From Methylobacterium longum (lineage in GTDB: Bacteria; Pseudomonadota; Alphaproteobacteria; Rhizobiales; Beijerinckiaceae), in contig NZ_BPQS01000034.1 in assembly GCF_022179385.1 (NCBI RefSeq), positions 1-54,347 of the forward strand: a stretch of 54,347 bases of DNA, given 5' to 3'. Shown piece by piece: positions 9,833-19,344 of this stretch. The position numbers and the translations under genes are program-made. Each line of letters begins with the position of its first letter. Position 1 is the first letter of the stretch. Below the pieces are notes generated by a model. The model ran no database searches and was not told the origin of the DNA. It saw only the letters and a list, made by a program, of their open reading frames with translations.

Positions 9833-12262
9833 ATGAACGCGCGGCCGCGTGCAGCGGGCGCCTTCGCGGGCAGCGACATGTCACCTCCGTGCTCCGGCCG
9901 CACGCTGTTCTTCTTCGAGAAACCCTCGGCGATGCGGCAGCTGCAGCGCTTCTTCCGTTCGCCGAACACCGTCTGCGTCGCCGCCGAGGGTCACCTGCTG
10001 GCGGCGGCGGAGCCGGGCAGCATCCGGCCCGAGTGGAAGCCGTGGCGCTTCGACGCCCTGCCGATCGTGCTCGCCACGATTCCTGTCAGCTCCGGCACGA
10101 ACCGGTCCGGCCAGTCGCACGAGCCGAAGATCGCCGCCATCCGGCAGGCCCTGCACGGCGTCGAGCGCGTGATCATCGCCACCGATCCCGGCCGCGAGGG
10201 TTCGATGATCGCCTGGGAGGTTCTGGAACACCTCGGCTGGCAGGGCCGGGTCGACCGGCTCAAGCTCGGCGCGCTCGACGATGTCTCGATCCGCCGCGCC
10301 TTCGCGGCCCTGGCCAAGGAGCCGGCGTCAGGCGAGCGCGACTACGCCGCCTACCTCGAAGCGCTCTGCAGGCAGTACGAGGATTACCACCTCGGCCTGA
10401 ACGGCACGCGGGCCATCTCGCTGCGCCTGCGTCCGCCCGCCTTCCGGGAGCCGTGGCGCTTCGGCGGCGTGCAGACGCCCACCTTGGCCATCCTGGCCGA
10501 TCTGGAAGACCGCATCCGCGCCTTCGTGCCCCAGGACTTCTTCAAGGTCGCCCTGCATCTCGGCACCCGGTCCGGTGCGGCGCTGACCCTGTGGCATGCG
10601 CCCAAGGAGCGGATCGTCGACGCGGCCGTGGCCGAGACGATCCGGGCCGCCGCAGCGGCGTGGTCGGGTCCCCTGGCGGTCGAGCACAAGGATGTGCGGC
10701 GGGCGCCGCCCCGTCTGTTCTCGAAGGACACCCTGGCCCGGCGCTGCGCCAAGCGGTTCGGCTGGGACCCGCAGCACACGGCCGGCCTCGCCCAGGACCT
10801 CTACGATCAGGGCTTCCTCAGCTACCCGCGCACCGAGTCCGAGGTCCTGCCGGAGGGGCAGGCTGCCGACGCCGCGACGGTGATCGACGCGGTGGCTTCC
10901 GTGCTGAGCGACATGCGCAGCGTGGTTTCGCGGGACGCCGTGCCTCTGATCCGCCGGGGTGTGCGGGGGCATTACGTCAAGGATCCGGGCGAGCACCACG
11001 CGATCGTGCCCCTGCGCAAGGTCCCCGAGCGCGGCCGCCTCTCGGCCGATCAGTTCCGGCTGTGGGAGCTCGTCGCGAAAGCCTACCTCGCCGCCCACCT
11101 CCCCGACGGGATCGATGCCCGCACGAGCGTCGCGGCCGAGGTCGGGACGCCGCTCGGCCCGAAACGGTTTGCCACGTCCGGCAGCGTCGTACGCGCGCCG
11201 GGCTGGCGCGCGGTCTATGGCAGCGAGGCCGAGCCGGAGGCGGACCTCGTGCCCGGCAAGGCCCGGCGCGAGGCGGAGGCCCCGTCCGCTCGCCTGCCGA
11301 ACGTGAACGACGGCGAAGACGCCTCGGCCGCGCGCGCCGACATCGTCACCGCGATGACCGAGCCGCCACGGCGGATCACCCGAGGCGAGCTGCCGGTGGT
11401 GATGGGACGGCTGATCGACCAAGTGGATGATCCGGCGGTGAAGCGAGCCCTGGAGAACCCCGTCAACCCGAACGAACCCAAGGGTCTCGGCACGGCCGCG
11501 ACCCGCGACACGATCCTGCCCAAGCTCCTGAAGAGCCGCTACATCGCGCTGGCGAACGGCAAGGATCCCGCCATCGAGGTCACCGAGGTCGGGCTGGCCT
11601 TCATCACGGCGGTGCGACGGGTGTTCCCGGCCTACGGCGATCCGGTCGGGCGCGCGATGTTCGAGGCGGAATTGGCCGAGATCGGCCGGGCGGCCACGCG
11701 TGCTGAGGCCGTCCAGCGCGCCGACGCCTTCCGGCAGCGCACGCGCGCCCGCCTCGACGAGCTGATTGCCGCGATCTCGCGCTCACCGGCGATCGACCTC
11801 GATCCGAGCCTGATCCCGCCCGGTCAGGCCGACGATCGGCCGCCGACGCCGGCCATGAGGGCGTTCGCGGTGAGCCTGGCGGCCCGAAAGGGCGTGACCC
11901 TGCCGCGAGGCTGCAAGAGCAGCATCAGCGTCTGCCGGGCCTTTCTCGACGCCCATGCCGGACCGCGCGCGCAGCCGGAGGACAGCGCCGGCCAACCCGG
12001 CCAACCGCGCGTCCCCAGCGCGGCGATGCTCGGCTATGCGCGCAGCCTCGCCGCGGCGCGCGGCATCAACTGTCCGCCGGAGACCGAGACCGACTTCGAC
12101 GCGTGCCGGCGCTTCCTCGATGCCCATGCCGCCGCGCCGCAGCGCGGGTCGGGGGCGCCGCGGTCGAGCGGGGTCAAGGGTCAGGAGCCCACGGAGCGGG
12201 GGAAGCGGCGGGGCAGGGCGGCGCGGGCGCCGAAGGAGGCAGCCGCACGCCGTCGCGCCTGA
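9833..12262 (+). CDS. type IA DNA topoisomerase, topoisomerase III-like
   Basis: The 809-residue protein has an N-terminal Toprim domain (Glu29 in FFFEKPSAM; ATDPGREG at 116-123), the four-domain topoisomerase IA core and the active-site Tyr331 in FLSYPRTESEV. The second Toprim aspartate is Gly120, a change also found in other topoisomerase III proteins. Instead of C-terminal zinc fingers it carries two copies of a roughly 40-residue repeat (about 670-710 and 726-768, each ending CRxFLDAH), then a basic tail (KRRGRAARAP) likely to bind DNA. Such proteins often come from plasmids or integrative elements, and no housekeeping neighbours are present. The start is uncertain: ATG 9833 or ATG 9878. 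Confidence 0.85.
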   Translation: MNARPRAAGAFAGSDMSPPCSGRTLFFFEKPSAMRQLQRFFRSPNTVCVAAEGHLLAAAEPGSIRPEWKPWRFDALPIVLATIPVSSGTNRSGQSHEPKIAAIRQALHGVERVIIATDPGREGSMIAWEVLEHLGWQGRVDRLKLGALDDVSIRRAFAALAKEPASGERDYAAYLEALCRQYEDYHLGLNGTRAISLRLRPPAFREPWRFGGVQTPTLAILADLEDRIRAFVPQDFFKVALHLGTRSGAALTLWHAPKERIVDAAVAETIRAAAAAWSGPLAVEHKDVRRAPPRLFSKDTLARRCAKRFGWDPQHTAGLAQDLYDQGFLSYPRTESEVLPEGQAADAATVIDAVASVLSDMRSVVSRDAVPLIRRGVRGHYVKDPGEHHAIVPLRKVPERGRLSADQFRLWELVAKAYLAAHLPDGIDARTSVAAEVGTPLGPKRFATSGSVVRAPGWRAVYGSEAEPEADLVPGKARREAEAPSARLPNVNDGEDASAARADIVTAMTEPPRRITRGELPVVMGRLIDQVDDPAVKRALENPVNPNEPKGLGTAATRDTILPKLLKSRYIALANGKDPAIEVTEVGLAFITAVRRVFPAYGDPVGRAMFEAELAEIGRAATRAEAVQRADAFRQRTRARLDELIAAISRSPAIDLDPSLIPPGQADDRPPTPAMRAFAVSLAARKGVTLPRGCKSSISVCRAFLDAHAGPRAQPEDSAGQPGQPRVPSAAMLGYARSLAAARGINCPPETETDFDACRRFLDAHAAAPQRGSGAPRSSGVKGQEPTERGKRRGRAARAPKEAAARRRA

Positions 12263-12493
12263 GATCCGCGGCGGCCGCGCGGGATCGCCGCGGGTTCGGG
12301 TGCCGCGCGACCGGGCCACCGGCGCCCGGCCGGCATGCCGGACCGCTGGCCGGACAGCCGCGGCGGGTTGCCGCGGCCCGCTGCGCCCGTGAGCCCCCGG
12401 CCGGTCGCCGGCCCGCAGGTCGGCGATCACCGTTCCGGCGGGGCCGACGGGGCTCGAAGGGAGACCGGCGTCCGGACACGATCGCACCGTGGT

Positions 12494-13852
12494 TCAGGCG
12501 GATAGGATCGCCCAGCCGTGGGGGCCGAGGCTCACCCGCGCGGCGCCGTCGTCGCCGGGGACGAGGTCACCGTCGCCCACCTCGACGCGACGGGCCCCCG
12601 GCACCGGCAGCAGGGCGGGCCCGTCGTCGAGGTTCAGTGCGATGAGCAGGGGCTGATGCGCCTCGGTCTGATGCGTCCCGGTCAGCTGCCGCCCCGACAG
12701 CGCGAGCACGAGCTGCGCGTTGGCCAGATGGATCTGCCGCGCACGGGGCCGATGCAGCCAGGGATGGCGCCGGCGCAGGGCGATGAGGCTCTGGTGCAGG
12801 CGGTAGATCGGCCAGCCGTAGGGGGCGAGTTCGGTCGGCGTCGCCGCGAAGGACGGGCGGATCGCATCATCCCCGCCCACCCGTTCCTCCTTCACGCCCC
12901 GGAACGCCTGCTCGTCGCCGGCGTAGATCGAGGGCGTCCCGCCGCAGGTGAACAGGATCGCGAGTGCGTGGGGCAGGTGCCGCTCGTCGGAGAGCCGGCT
13001 GGCGATGCGCGTCACGTCGTGATTGCCCACGAAGGTCAGCGGCACGAAGGTGTCCAGGTAGCCGTCGTGGCGCTCCAGCGCGTGGGCCAGTTCGAACAGG
13101 TTGCGATCGTTGAGGGCGCTCCAGACCGCCTTCCAGAGTTCATACTGGGTGACGGCATCCATGCCGGTATCGCGCACGATGCCGGCATAGTCGCCGTGAA
13201 TCACCTCGCCGACGATGTAGGCGTCCGGGTGGTCGGCGCGGATCCGGGACAGCACCTGCGCCCAGAAGCGCCGGGGGACGGCGTAGGCTGCGTCCAGCCG
13301 CCAGCCGTCGGCGCCGCGGGCGAGCCAGTGATCCAGGATCGCGGCGACGTAATCCGCCACCTCCGGCGCGTCGTGATCGAGGGTGACGAGCTGGCGATGC
13401 CCCTCGAAGCAGGCATAGTCCGGCTCCGTCCCGGGTGCGGTGCCGCGCGGCCAGGACAGCTTGAACCAATGCGCCCGGTCCGCCTGCGGGCCGCGATGCA
13501 GAACCTCCTGGAAGGCGGGATGCCCGCGACCGACGTGGTTGAAGACTCCGTCGAGGAGGACGCGCAGGCCCCGCGCGTGCGCGGCCTCGATCAGGGCGTC
13601 GAAATCGGCATCGTCGCCGAGACGCGGGTCGATCCGGAAGGGATCGATCGTGTCGTAGCCGTGGGTCGAGGCCGCGAAGATCGGCCCGAGCGCCAAGCCC
13701 GAGGCGCCGAGTTCGACCGCGTAGTCGAGCCAGGCATGCAGCTGGGGCAGGCGATGCACGACGGGCGCGCCGGCAACGGCCTCGGGCTCAGCGCCGACGA
13801 AGCCGAGCGGAAAGATCTGCCACCAGACAGCGTGTTGGATCCAGGCTGGCAC
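12494..13852 (-). CDS. GH13 alpha-amylase family glycosidase
   Basis: This 452-residue cytosolic enzyme opens with PAWIQHAVWWQIFPLGF and holds the GH13 regions in order: DGVFNH (101-106), nucleophile Asp187 in GWRLDAAY, acid/base Glu216 in IVGEVIHG, and Asp279 in FVGNHDVT. A short C-terminal beta domain ends at GWAILSA. It should cleave or transfer alpha-glucosidic linkages in a small maltodextrin, trehalose-like or sucrose-like substrate. GTG 13852 is chosen because GGAGG lies just upstream; the longer frame from 13867 includes that site. It converges on the topoisomerase. A sucrose- or glucoside-forming enzyme lies 26 kb away, which could be related, but that is inference. Confidence 0.88.
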   Translation of the reverse strand: MPAWIQHAVWWQIFPLGFVGAEPEAVAGAPVVHRLPQLHAWLDYAVELGASGLALGPIFAASTHGYDTIDPFRIDPRLGDDADFDALIEAAHARGLRVLLDGVFNHVGRGHPAFQEVLHRGPQADRAHWFKLSWPRGTAPGTEPDYACFEGHRQLVTLDHDAPEVADYVAAILDHWLARGADGWRLDAAYAVPRRFWAQVLSRIRADHPDAYIVGEVIHGDYAGIVRDTGMDAVTQYELWKAVWSALNDRNLFELAHALERHDGYLDTFVPLTFVGNHDVTRIASRLSDERHLPHALAILFTCGGTPSIYAGDEQAFRGVKEERVGGDDAIRPSFAATPTELAPYGWPIYRLHQSLIALRRRHPWLHRPRARQIHLANAQLVLALSGRQLTGTHQTEAHQPLLIALNLDDGPALLPVPGARRVEVGDGDLVPGDDGAARVSLGPHGWAILSA

Positions 13853-14045
13853 CAGACCTCCGTGCACCTCAAGCTGCGGATGAACTTCACTCCGCCCTCA
13901 AAGTTGCAGCGCCGGTCGCGTTCGCTCCGCCCGTCCGCCCCGGGGCGCGGGGTACGACCCTGCGTCGGACCGCCCCGGCCCTGACGCGCGTCGGGCACGG
14001 AGCCGATCCGCCCGCGACGGTCCGCCCCCGGCCGGCCGCGCGGCC

Positions 14046-15101
14046 CTATCGCGCCAGATGCCTGTCGAAGAAGCCCGCGATCTCCTCGAACACCGCCCGG
14101 GTCTCGGGCGCGGTGTCGTCCCGGATGTAATGGGCATGGGACTGGCCTTCGCCGACCTGAAGAAAGGCCTCCACGCCGGCCTCGCGCAGCTTGCGATGCA
14201 CGCGCACCGTGTTCGAGAGCAGCAGGTCGCGCGTGCCGGTGGTCAGGATGGTGGGCGGGAAACCCCTGAAGTCGCCGTAGACGGGCGAGAGCATCGGATC
14301 CTTGAGGTCGTGACCGTCCGCGTAGACCTTGGCCCCGTCGTCGCAGAAGCCGTCGGGCGAGACCAGCACGTTGTCGAGCATCGCGTTCGTCACGAAGCTG
14401 TCGCCGACCTTGGTGGTGTCCGACATCGGCGTGCCCGGCGCGATGGCGGCGGGCAGGGGCAGTCCCTCCTGCTTGGCCCGCAGCACCATGGCGAGGGTCA
14501 GCGCGCCGCCGGCCGAGGTGCCGAAGATCGCCGTCTTCCTCGGATCCGTCGCCCGCGTGACGGCCTTCCAGACCGTCATGGCGTCGTCGTGGGCGGCCGG
14601 ATAGACGGCCTCCGGCGGCATGCGGTAATCGACCGAGATCACCTTGAAGTGGCCGAACCCGGCCATGAACAGCGCCTCCGGCAGGCCGGCCTCGCCGGGG
14701 TTGAGCACGTAGCAGCCGCCGTGGACGTGGACGAGCACCCGGTCGCGGTTCTCCGGCGGGACGAATTCGGGGGTCACGATGAAGGCCCGCACCCCGTCGA
14801 TCGTCGTGCGCGCGACCGTCACGTGCAGGCGCTCGATCATGCCGGGCACGAGCTTCCTGAGCGCCTCCGCGCCGGTCTCGGCGACGGGCTTCCAGGCCGC
14901 GCCGTCCTTCGGGTGGATGTCCCAGTTGGTCCGCAGCGGCAGGCCGATGATCTTGCCCATCTGCGGGCTGACGTCGGCGGGCACCGGCACGGACTTGGCC
15001 GGCACCTGCAGCGGGGCGGCCTGCTGCTGCGCCGCGGCGGGGCCGGCGGCGAGCGCCGCAGCCAGAACCGCGCCGATCGCGATCGTGGTCTTCCCGATCA
15101 T
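14046..15101 (-). CDS. exported alpha/beta hydrolase, HSL family
   Basis: The 351-residue protein begins with a clear signal peptide (IGKTTIAIGAVLAAALAAG, AAAQ cleavage). The mature part has the hormone-sensitive-lipase features: oxyanion motif HVHGGCYV, nucleophile Ser in GTSAGGAL, Asp in GTRDLLLSN and His in GQSHAHYI. It should act in the periplasm on a carboxyl ester. The start has AGGGGGCAGGTG immediately upstream. It is the last gene of a minus-strand operon (regulator, aldehyde dehydrogenase, permease, MetX-like hydrolase, this enzyme) and is only 19 bases from the preceding stop. The family and export are well supported; the substrate is unknown. Confidence 0.88.
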   Translation of the reverse strand: MIGKTTIAIGAVLAAALAAGPAAAQQQAAPLQVPAKSVPVPADVSPQMGKIIGLPLRTNWDIHPKDGAAWKPVAETGAEALRKLVPGMIERLHVTVARTTIDGVRAFIVTPEFVPPENRDRVLVHVHGGCYVLNPGEAGLPEALFMAGFGHFKVISVDYRMPPEAVYPAAHDDAMTVWKAVTRATDPRKTAIFGTSAGGALTLAMVLRAKQEGLPLPAAIAPGTPMSDTTKVGDSFVTNAMLDNVLVSPDGFCDDGAKVYADGHDLKDPMLSPVYGDFRGFPPTILTTGTRDLLLSNTVRVHRKLREAGVEAFLQVGEGQSHAHYIRDDTAPETRAVFEEIAGFFDRHLAR

Positions 15102-15120
15102 CACCTGCCCCCTCGCTGTC

Positions 15121-16242
15121 TCAGCGGCCGCGCGGCGCGCCCGCATCCAGGAAATCCCGGACGGTCCGGTTCATGTAGTCCACGTCCGCGGCCTTGGTCG
15201 CCGTGGCCGTCGTGTGGCCCTGCACGGACGGCACGGCGACGACGCTCGCCTGCGGGATGTAGGCGCCGGCCTCGCGCGCCTCCTCGACCGGATTGTACAG
15301 GTCGAGGCTGCCGCCGGTGAGGATCAGGGTCCGGGCCTTGATCGCGGCGAGCGCCTTCCGGACATCGCCGCCGAACCCGGGGGTCTGGCCGATGTCGTGG
15401 CGGTCGTAGGCCCAGGTCTGGGCGATCCAGTCATTGGCGTCGAAGCCGGATTTCAGCACCGCCTCCTCCTGCGCGCGCATCCAGGGCAGGATGTCGAGGG
15501 GCTGCGGGGCGATCCCGCGCAACGCCTCGGGCGTCCGGGCGGCCAGCACCTGCAGGATGTCGGCGCGCAGCCGCCACCCCTGCTCGGGCTGCCGGTCGTA
15601 GGCGCCGTCCTTGAAGGCGGGGTCGAGCATCAGCGCCCTGCGGGTCGCCTCGTTGACGGCGATCGACCACGGCGCGGTGCGCGCCATGGGGGTGAGCGCC
15701 ACCAGGGCGTCCATGAAGCCCGGATGGCTGACGCCCCATTGCAGCGCCTGCATGCCGCCCATCGAGGCGCCCGCCACCGCCACCAGATGGGTGATCCCGA
15801 GGCGGTCGAGGAGCCGCTTCTGGCTCTCCACCATGTCGCGGATGGTGAAGTGCGGGAAGGCCGTCCCGTGCTGGCTCGCGCTGGTGCTCGGGCTCGTAGA
15901 CAGCCCGTTGCCGATCGCGTCGGTGGCGACGACGAAGTACCGATCCGTGTCGAGGGCCTTGCCGGGACCGATGAGGAAGTCGATCCGGTGATGGTTGCCG
16001 CCGATCGCCGTGGTCATCAGGATCGCGTTGGACTTGTCGGCGTTCAGCGTCCCGTGGGTGACGTAGGAGATCGAGAAGTCCCGGATCGTCTCGCCGCTCT
16101 CCAGCGGCAGGTCGCCCAGCCGCTCCAGCCGGTGCGGCGGGTCGTTCGGACCGTGCGCCGCGGACGGCGACAGTCCGGCAGCCAAGAGGCAAACGGCCAG
16201 GGACCATCCCAACCGTCCGGCCGTCGCGCGATGTGCCCGCAT
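15121..16242 (-). CDS. exported MetX-like alpha/beta hydrolase
   Basis: The 373-residue protein carries a signal peptide (LGWSLAVCLLAAGLSPSAA) followed by the homoserine-acetyltransferase-like fold: SYVTHGTLNADKSN, AIGNGLSTSPS, nucleophile Ser in AGASMGGMQALQ, Asp in GGSLDLYNPVEE and His in VQGHTTATA. Export argues strongly against a role in methionine synthesis, because acetyl-CoA is not present in the periplasm. A hydrolytic role on an ester or lactone is more likely. GGGAGACGGGG precedes the ATG. It sits between an MFS permease and a second exported esterase, consistent with extracellular substrate processing before uptake. Confidence 0.85.
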   Translation of the reverse strand: MRAHRATAGRLGWSLAVCLLAAGLSPSAAHGPNDPPHRLERLGDLPLESGETIRDFSISYVTHGTLNADKSNAILMTTAIGGNHHRIDFLIGPGKALDTDRYFVVATDAIGNGLSTSPSTSASQHGTAFPHFTIRDMVESQKRLLDRLGITHLVAVAGASMGGMQALQWGVSHPGFMDALVALTPMARTAPWSIAVNEATRRALMLDPAFKDGAYDRQPEQGWRLRADILQVLAARTPEALRGIAPQPLDILPWMRAQEEAVLKSGFDANDWIAQTWAYDRHDIGQTPGFGGDVRKALAAIKARTLILTGGSLDLYNPVEEAREAGAYIPQASVVAVPSVQGHTTATATKAADVDYMNRTVRDFLDAGAPRGR

Positions 16243-16274
16243 CCCCGTCTCCCGTATCCGGTGTCGCCGCGCGC

Positions 16275-17681
16275 TCAGGCGATCGGGCGCGGCACCGCCG
16301 CGCGCGCGCCCGATGCCGGGCCGTCCTCGGCCGGCGCGAGGACCGGCTCGAGGCTCTCCAGGCTCTGGCGGCGCGGCTCGACGCCGAAGACGGCGACCGC
16401 CACGATCTGCAGGGCCAGGAGGGCGATCATCAGGCCGGTCACGCCCGCGATGCCGTAGGCCTCGAACAGGCTCACGACCAGGAAGGGCGTCACGATGGTG
16501 GCGCCGCGGCCGACCGTGTTGCACAGGCCCGACGCCCTGAGCCGCACCTCGGTGGGGAAGAGTTCGGGGATGTAGATCCCGAACAGGAGCGCCACCAGCA
16601 CGTAGATCGGCACGGTGAGCCCGAACCCGACCAGCGGCAGCAGCACCGGATCCTGCGTCATCGGGTACAGGATCCCGAACAGGATGGCGGCCGCCGAGGC
16701 GCCGATGATCGTCGGCTTGCGGCCCCAGCGGTCGGCGGTGAGCGCGCCGATGGCGCTGCCCACCGGCGCGCCGAGCCCCATCAGCAGGGCGTAGCCGAAG
16801 GAGGTCGCCACCGAGAGGCCCTGCCGGATGAAGAAGGTCGGCAGCCACGTCACGAAGCCGTAGAGCAGCGTGTTGATCACCACGAGGCAGAGGCAGCCGA
16901 GCAGCAGGCGCGACAGCAGCGGCGGCCGGAACAGGGCGAAGAGCCCGAGCTGCGGCACGGGCGCCGACACGGCGGCCGGCGGCAGGGGTGCGCCGCGGGC
17001 GGCCTCGGCCTCGATCGACCGCATCAGCGCCTCGGCCTCGGCGTGGCGGCCGACGGCCTCCAGCCAGCGCGGCGATTCCGGCAGGTTCTTGCGGGCGTAC
17101 CAGACGGCCAGCGCCCCGAGGCCGCCCAGCGCGAACATCGCCCGCCAGCCGAAGACCGGGATGACGAGATAGCCGATCAGCGAGGCGGCCGGCAGGCCGG
17201 TGACCACGAAGACCGCCATCAGGCCCAGGAAGCGCCCGCGGGAACGCGCCGGCACGAACTCGGTCATGGTCGAGTAGCCGACCACGTTCTCGGCCCCGAG
17301 CCCGACGCCCATGATGAAGCGCAGGATGATCAGCACCGTCATGTTCGGCGCGAAGGCGGCGCCGATGGCGGCGAGGCCGAAGACCAGGAGGTTCGCCTGG
17401 TAGGTGAAGCGCCGGCCGTAGCGGTCGCCGAAGAAGCCCGTGAGGAACGAGCCGGCCATCATGCCCACGAAGGTCGCCGAGACGAACCACGCGTTCTGCG
17501 GCAGGGTCGAGAAGCCGCTCTTCAGGGTCGAGCCCAGCACGGTGGCGGCGATGTAGATGTCGAACCCGTCGAAGAACATGCCGATCCCGATCAGCCACAT
17601 GATGCGGCGGTGGAACGGGCCGATCGGCAGGCGGTCGAGGCGGCCTCCAGCGTTGACCGCCGGGCTCACGGGTTCGGGCAT
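16275..17681 (-). CDS. MFS transporter
   Basis: The 468-residue permease has twelve membrane segments. The loop 2-3 signature is GFFGDRYGRRFTYQ, the central part has NLPESPRWLEAVGR, and the second signature is LTADRWGRKPTII. The early GMFFDGFDIYI motif is typical of the metabolite:H+ symporter and sugar-porter group in which aromatic acid and sugar carriers occur. GGAAGGAAA precedes the ATG. The gene lies 32 bases from the exported hydrolase and 83 bases after the aldehyde dehydrogenase, so it probably imports the product released by the two periplasmic hydrolases. Confidence 0.88.
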   Translation of the reverse strand: MPEPVSPAVNAGGRLDRLPIGPFHRRIMWLIGIGMFFDGFDIYIAATVLGSTLKSGFSTLPQNAWFVSATFVGMMAGSFLTGFFGDRYGRRFTYQANLLVFGLAAIGAAFAPNMTVLIILRFIMGVGLGAENVVGYSTMTEFVPARSRGRFLGLMAVFVVTGLPAASLIGYLVIPVFGWRAMFALGGLGALAVWYARKNLPESPRWLEAVGRHAEAEALMRSIEAEAARGAPLPPAAVSAPVPQLGLFALFRPPLLSRLLLGCLCLVVINTLLYGFVTWLPTFFIRQGLSVATSFGYALLMGLGAPVGSAIGALTADRWGRKPTIIGASAAAILFGILYPMTQDPVLLPLVGFGLTVPIYVLVALLFGIYIPELFPTEVRLRASGLCNTVGRGATIVTPFLVVSLFEAYGIAGVTGLMIALLALQIVAVAVFGVEPRRQSLESLEPVLAPAEDGPASGARAAVPRPIA

Positions 17682-17764
17682 GGGGCGTTTCCTTCCGGGC
17701 TTCGGGTTCGGCGCGGAAGGGGCCCGTCTGGCGCGGACCTCGCATCCCCCCGCGCGGTCGTGCG

Positions 17765-19288
17765 TCAGTTCAGGCGGCGCTGGCCGGCCGTGTCGCGGTA
17801 CCAGTCGAAGGGCCCGTCGCCGGTGGCGACCATGATGCTCTTCACGTCGAAATGGTCGTTGAAGCTCTCGATGCCGCACTCGCGGCCCAGCCCGCTGTCG
17901 CCGACACCGCCCCACGGGGAGGCGGGGTCGAGGCGGTGGTGGTCGTTGATCCAGACGATGCCGGCCTTGACCGCGTGCGCGACCCGGTGGGCCCGGGCGA
18001 CGTCCCGGGTGCGCACCGCCGCGGCGAGGCCGAAGGGCGAGTCGTTGGCGAGCCGGAGCGCCTCGGCCTCGTCCTCGAAGCGGGTGACGCTGGTGAACGG
18101 CCCGAACACCTCCTCCTGGAAGATGCGCATGTCGGCGGTGACGTCGGCGAAGACGGTGGGCTCGACGAAGTAGCCGCCCTCGAAGCCCGGCACCGTCGCG
18201 GCCTGGCCGCCCGCGACCGCGCGGGCGCCCTCGTCGCGGCCGTAGCCGGCATAGGCGAGAACACGGTCGCGCTGGCGCTCGGAGATGACCGGCCCGAGCT
18301 GGGTCGCGGTGTCGAAGGGGTCGCCGAGGCGGATGGAGGCCGTCTTGGCGGCCAGCCGCTCCACGAACTCGTCGTAGATGGAGGCCTGGACGAGGTGGCG
18401 GCTGCCGCACACGCAGGTCTGGCCGGCGCCGATGAAGGCGCCGAAGGCCGCGTAGTTCACCGCCCGCTCGACGTCGAAATCGTCGAACACCATCACGGGG
18501 GTCTTGCCGCCGAGCTCCATGGTCTGGTGGGCGAAGACCTTCGCGGCCGCCGAACCGGCGATCCGGCCGGCCTCGGTACCGCCGGTGAGCACGAGCTTGT
18601 TGATGTCGCGGTGCTCGGCGAGCGCCTTGCCGGTGGAGGCGCCCAGGCCCAGCACGATGTTGAATACGCCCGGCGGCAGCCCGGCCTCGGTGAAGATCTG
18701 CGCGAGCTTCAGGGTCGTCAGCGGCGTGTACTCGGAGGGCTTGACCACCGTGGTGCAGCCGGTGGCGAGCACCACCGCCAGCGACTTGCACAGGATCATC
18801 AGCGGGTGGTTGAACGGCGTGCAATTGGCCACGACGCCGATCGGCGTGCGGCGGGTGTAGTTGAGGTAGTTGCCCTCCACCGGGATCACGTCGTCGCGCC
18901 GCGCCAGCGCCACCCCCGCGAAGTAGCGGAAGAAGTCCGGCAGCCGCGAGAGCTGGGCCCGGGTCTCGTTGACCGGCCGACCGTTGTTGGTGGTCTCCAG
19001 CCGGTAGAGCGCGTCGAGGTTCGCCTCGAAGGCGTCGGCGAGCCGGTTGACCAGGCGGGCCCGGGCCCGGATGTCCATGCCGCCCCAGTCCTTGCCCTCG
19101 AAGGCGGCCCGGGCGGAGCGCATCGCCCGGTCGACGTCGGCCGGCCCCGAATTCGGGATGCGGGCGATGACCGCGCCGGTGGCGGGGTTGCGCACGTCGA
19201 TCAGGGTGCCGTCCCCGGCCTCGACCTCGCGCCCGTCGATGAAGTTGCCCCGGGTCTCGATCGCCGGTGTCGGCTCGCGCATGTTCAT
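17765..19288 (-). CDS. NAD(P)-dependent aldehyde dehydrogenase
   Basis: The 507-residue enzyme has all core ALDH residues: Asn160 in CTPFNHPL, Lys183 in VVKPSEYTPL, Glu258 in TMELGGKTP and the nucleophile Cys292 in GQTCVCGSR. The C-terminal oligomerisation tail is normal. It oxidises an aldehyde to an acid in the cytosol. GGGAGAG stands before the ATG at 19288; a second in-frame ATG follows two codons later. It is the first structural gene after the GntR regulator in a likely catabolic operon, so its substrate is probably derived from the compound imported by the adjacent permease. Confidence 0.92.
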   Translation of the reverse strand: MNMREPTPAIETRGNFIDGREVEAGDGTLIDVRNPATGAVIARIPNSGPADVDRAMRSARAAFEGKDWGGMDIRARARLVNRLADAFEANLDALYRLETTNNGRPVNETRAQLSRLPDFFRYFAGVALARRDDVIPVEGNYLNYTRRTPIGVVANCTPFNHPLMILCKSLAVVLATGCTTVVKPSEYTPLTTLKLAQIFTEAGLPPGVFNIVLGLGASTGKALAEHRDINKLVLTGGTEAGRIAGSAAAKVFAHQTMELGGKTPVMVFDDFDVERAVNYAAFGAFIGAGQTCVCGSRHLVQASIYDEFVERLAAKTASIRLGDPFDTATQLGPVISERQRDRVLAYAGYGRDEGARAVAGGQAATVPGFEGGYFVEPTVFADVTADMRIFQEEVFGPFTSVTRFEDEAEALRLANDSPFGLAAAVRTRDVARAHRVAHAVKAGIVWINDHHRLDPASPWGGVGDSGLGRECGIESFNDHFDVKSIMVATGDGPFDWYRDTAGQRRLN

Positions 19289-19344
19289 GGCGTCTCTCCC
19301 GTATCGCGTCGCGCGGCCGGCCCGCGGGCCCCGCCGGCGCTGGT

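Noticed and set aside
10186..10206. Loss of the second Toprim aspartate in the topoisomerase (ATDPGREG)
   Set aside because: The same Asp-to-Gly change occurs in other topoisomerase III proteins, so it does not show inactivation.
15102..18824. Very long minus-strand frames spanning several genes (874 and 849 residues)
   Set aside because: Only their C-terminal parts are real (MetX-like hydrolase and MFS). The upstream parts are out-of-frame readings of the next gene; ribosome sites fix the true starts.
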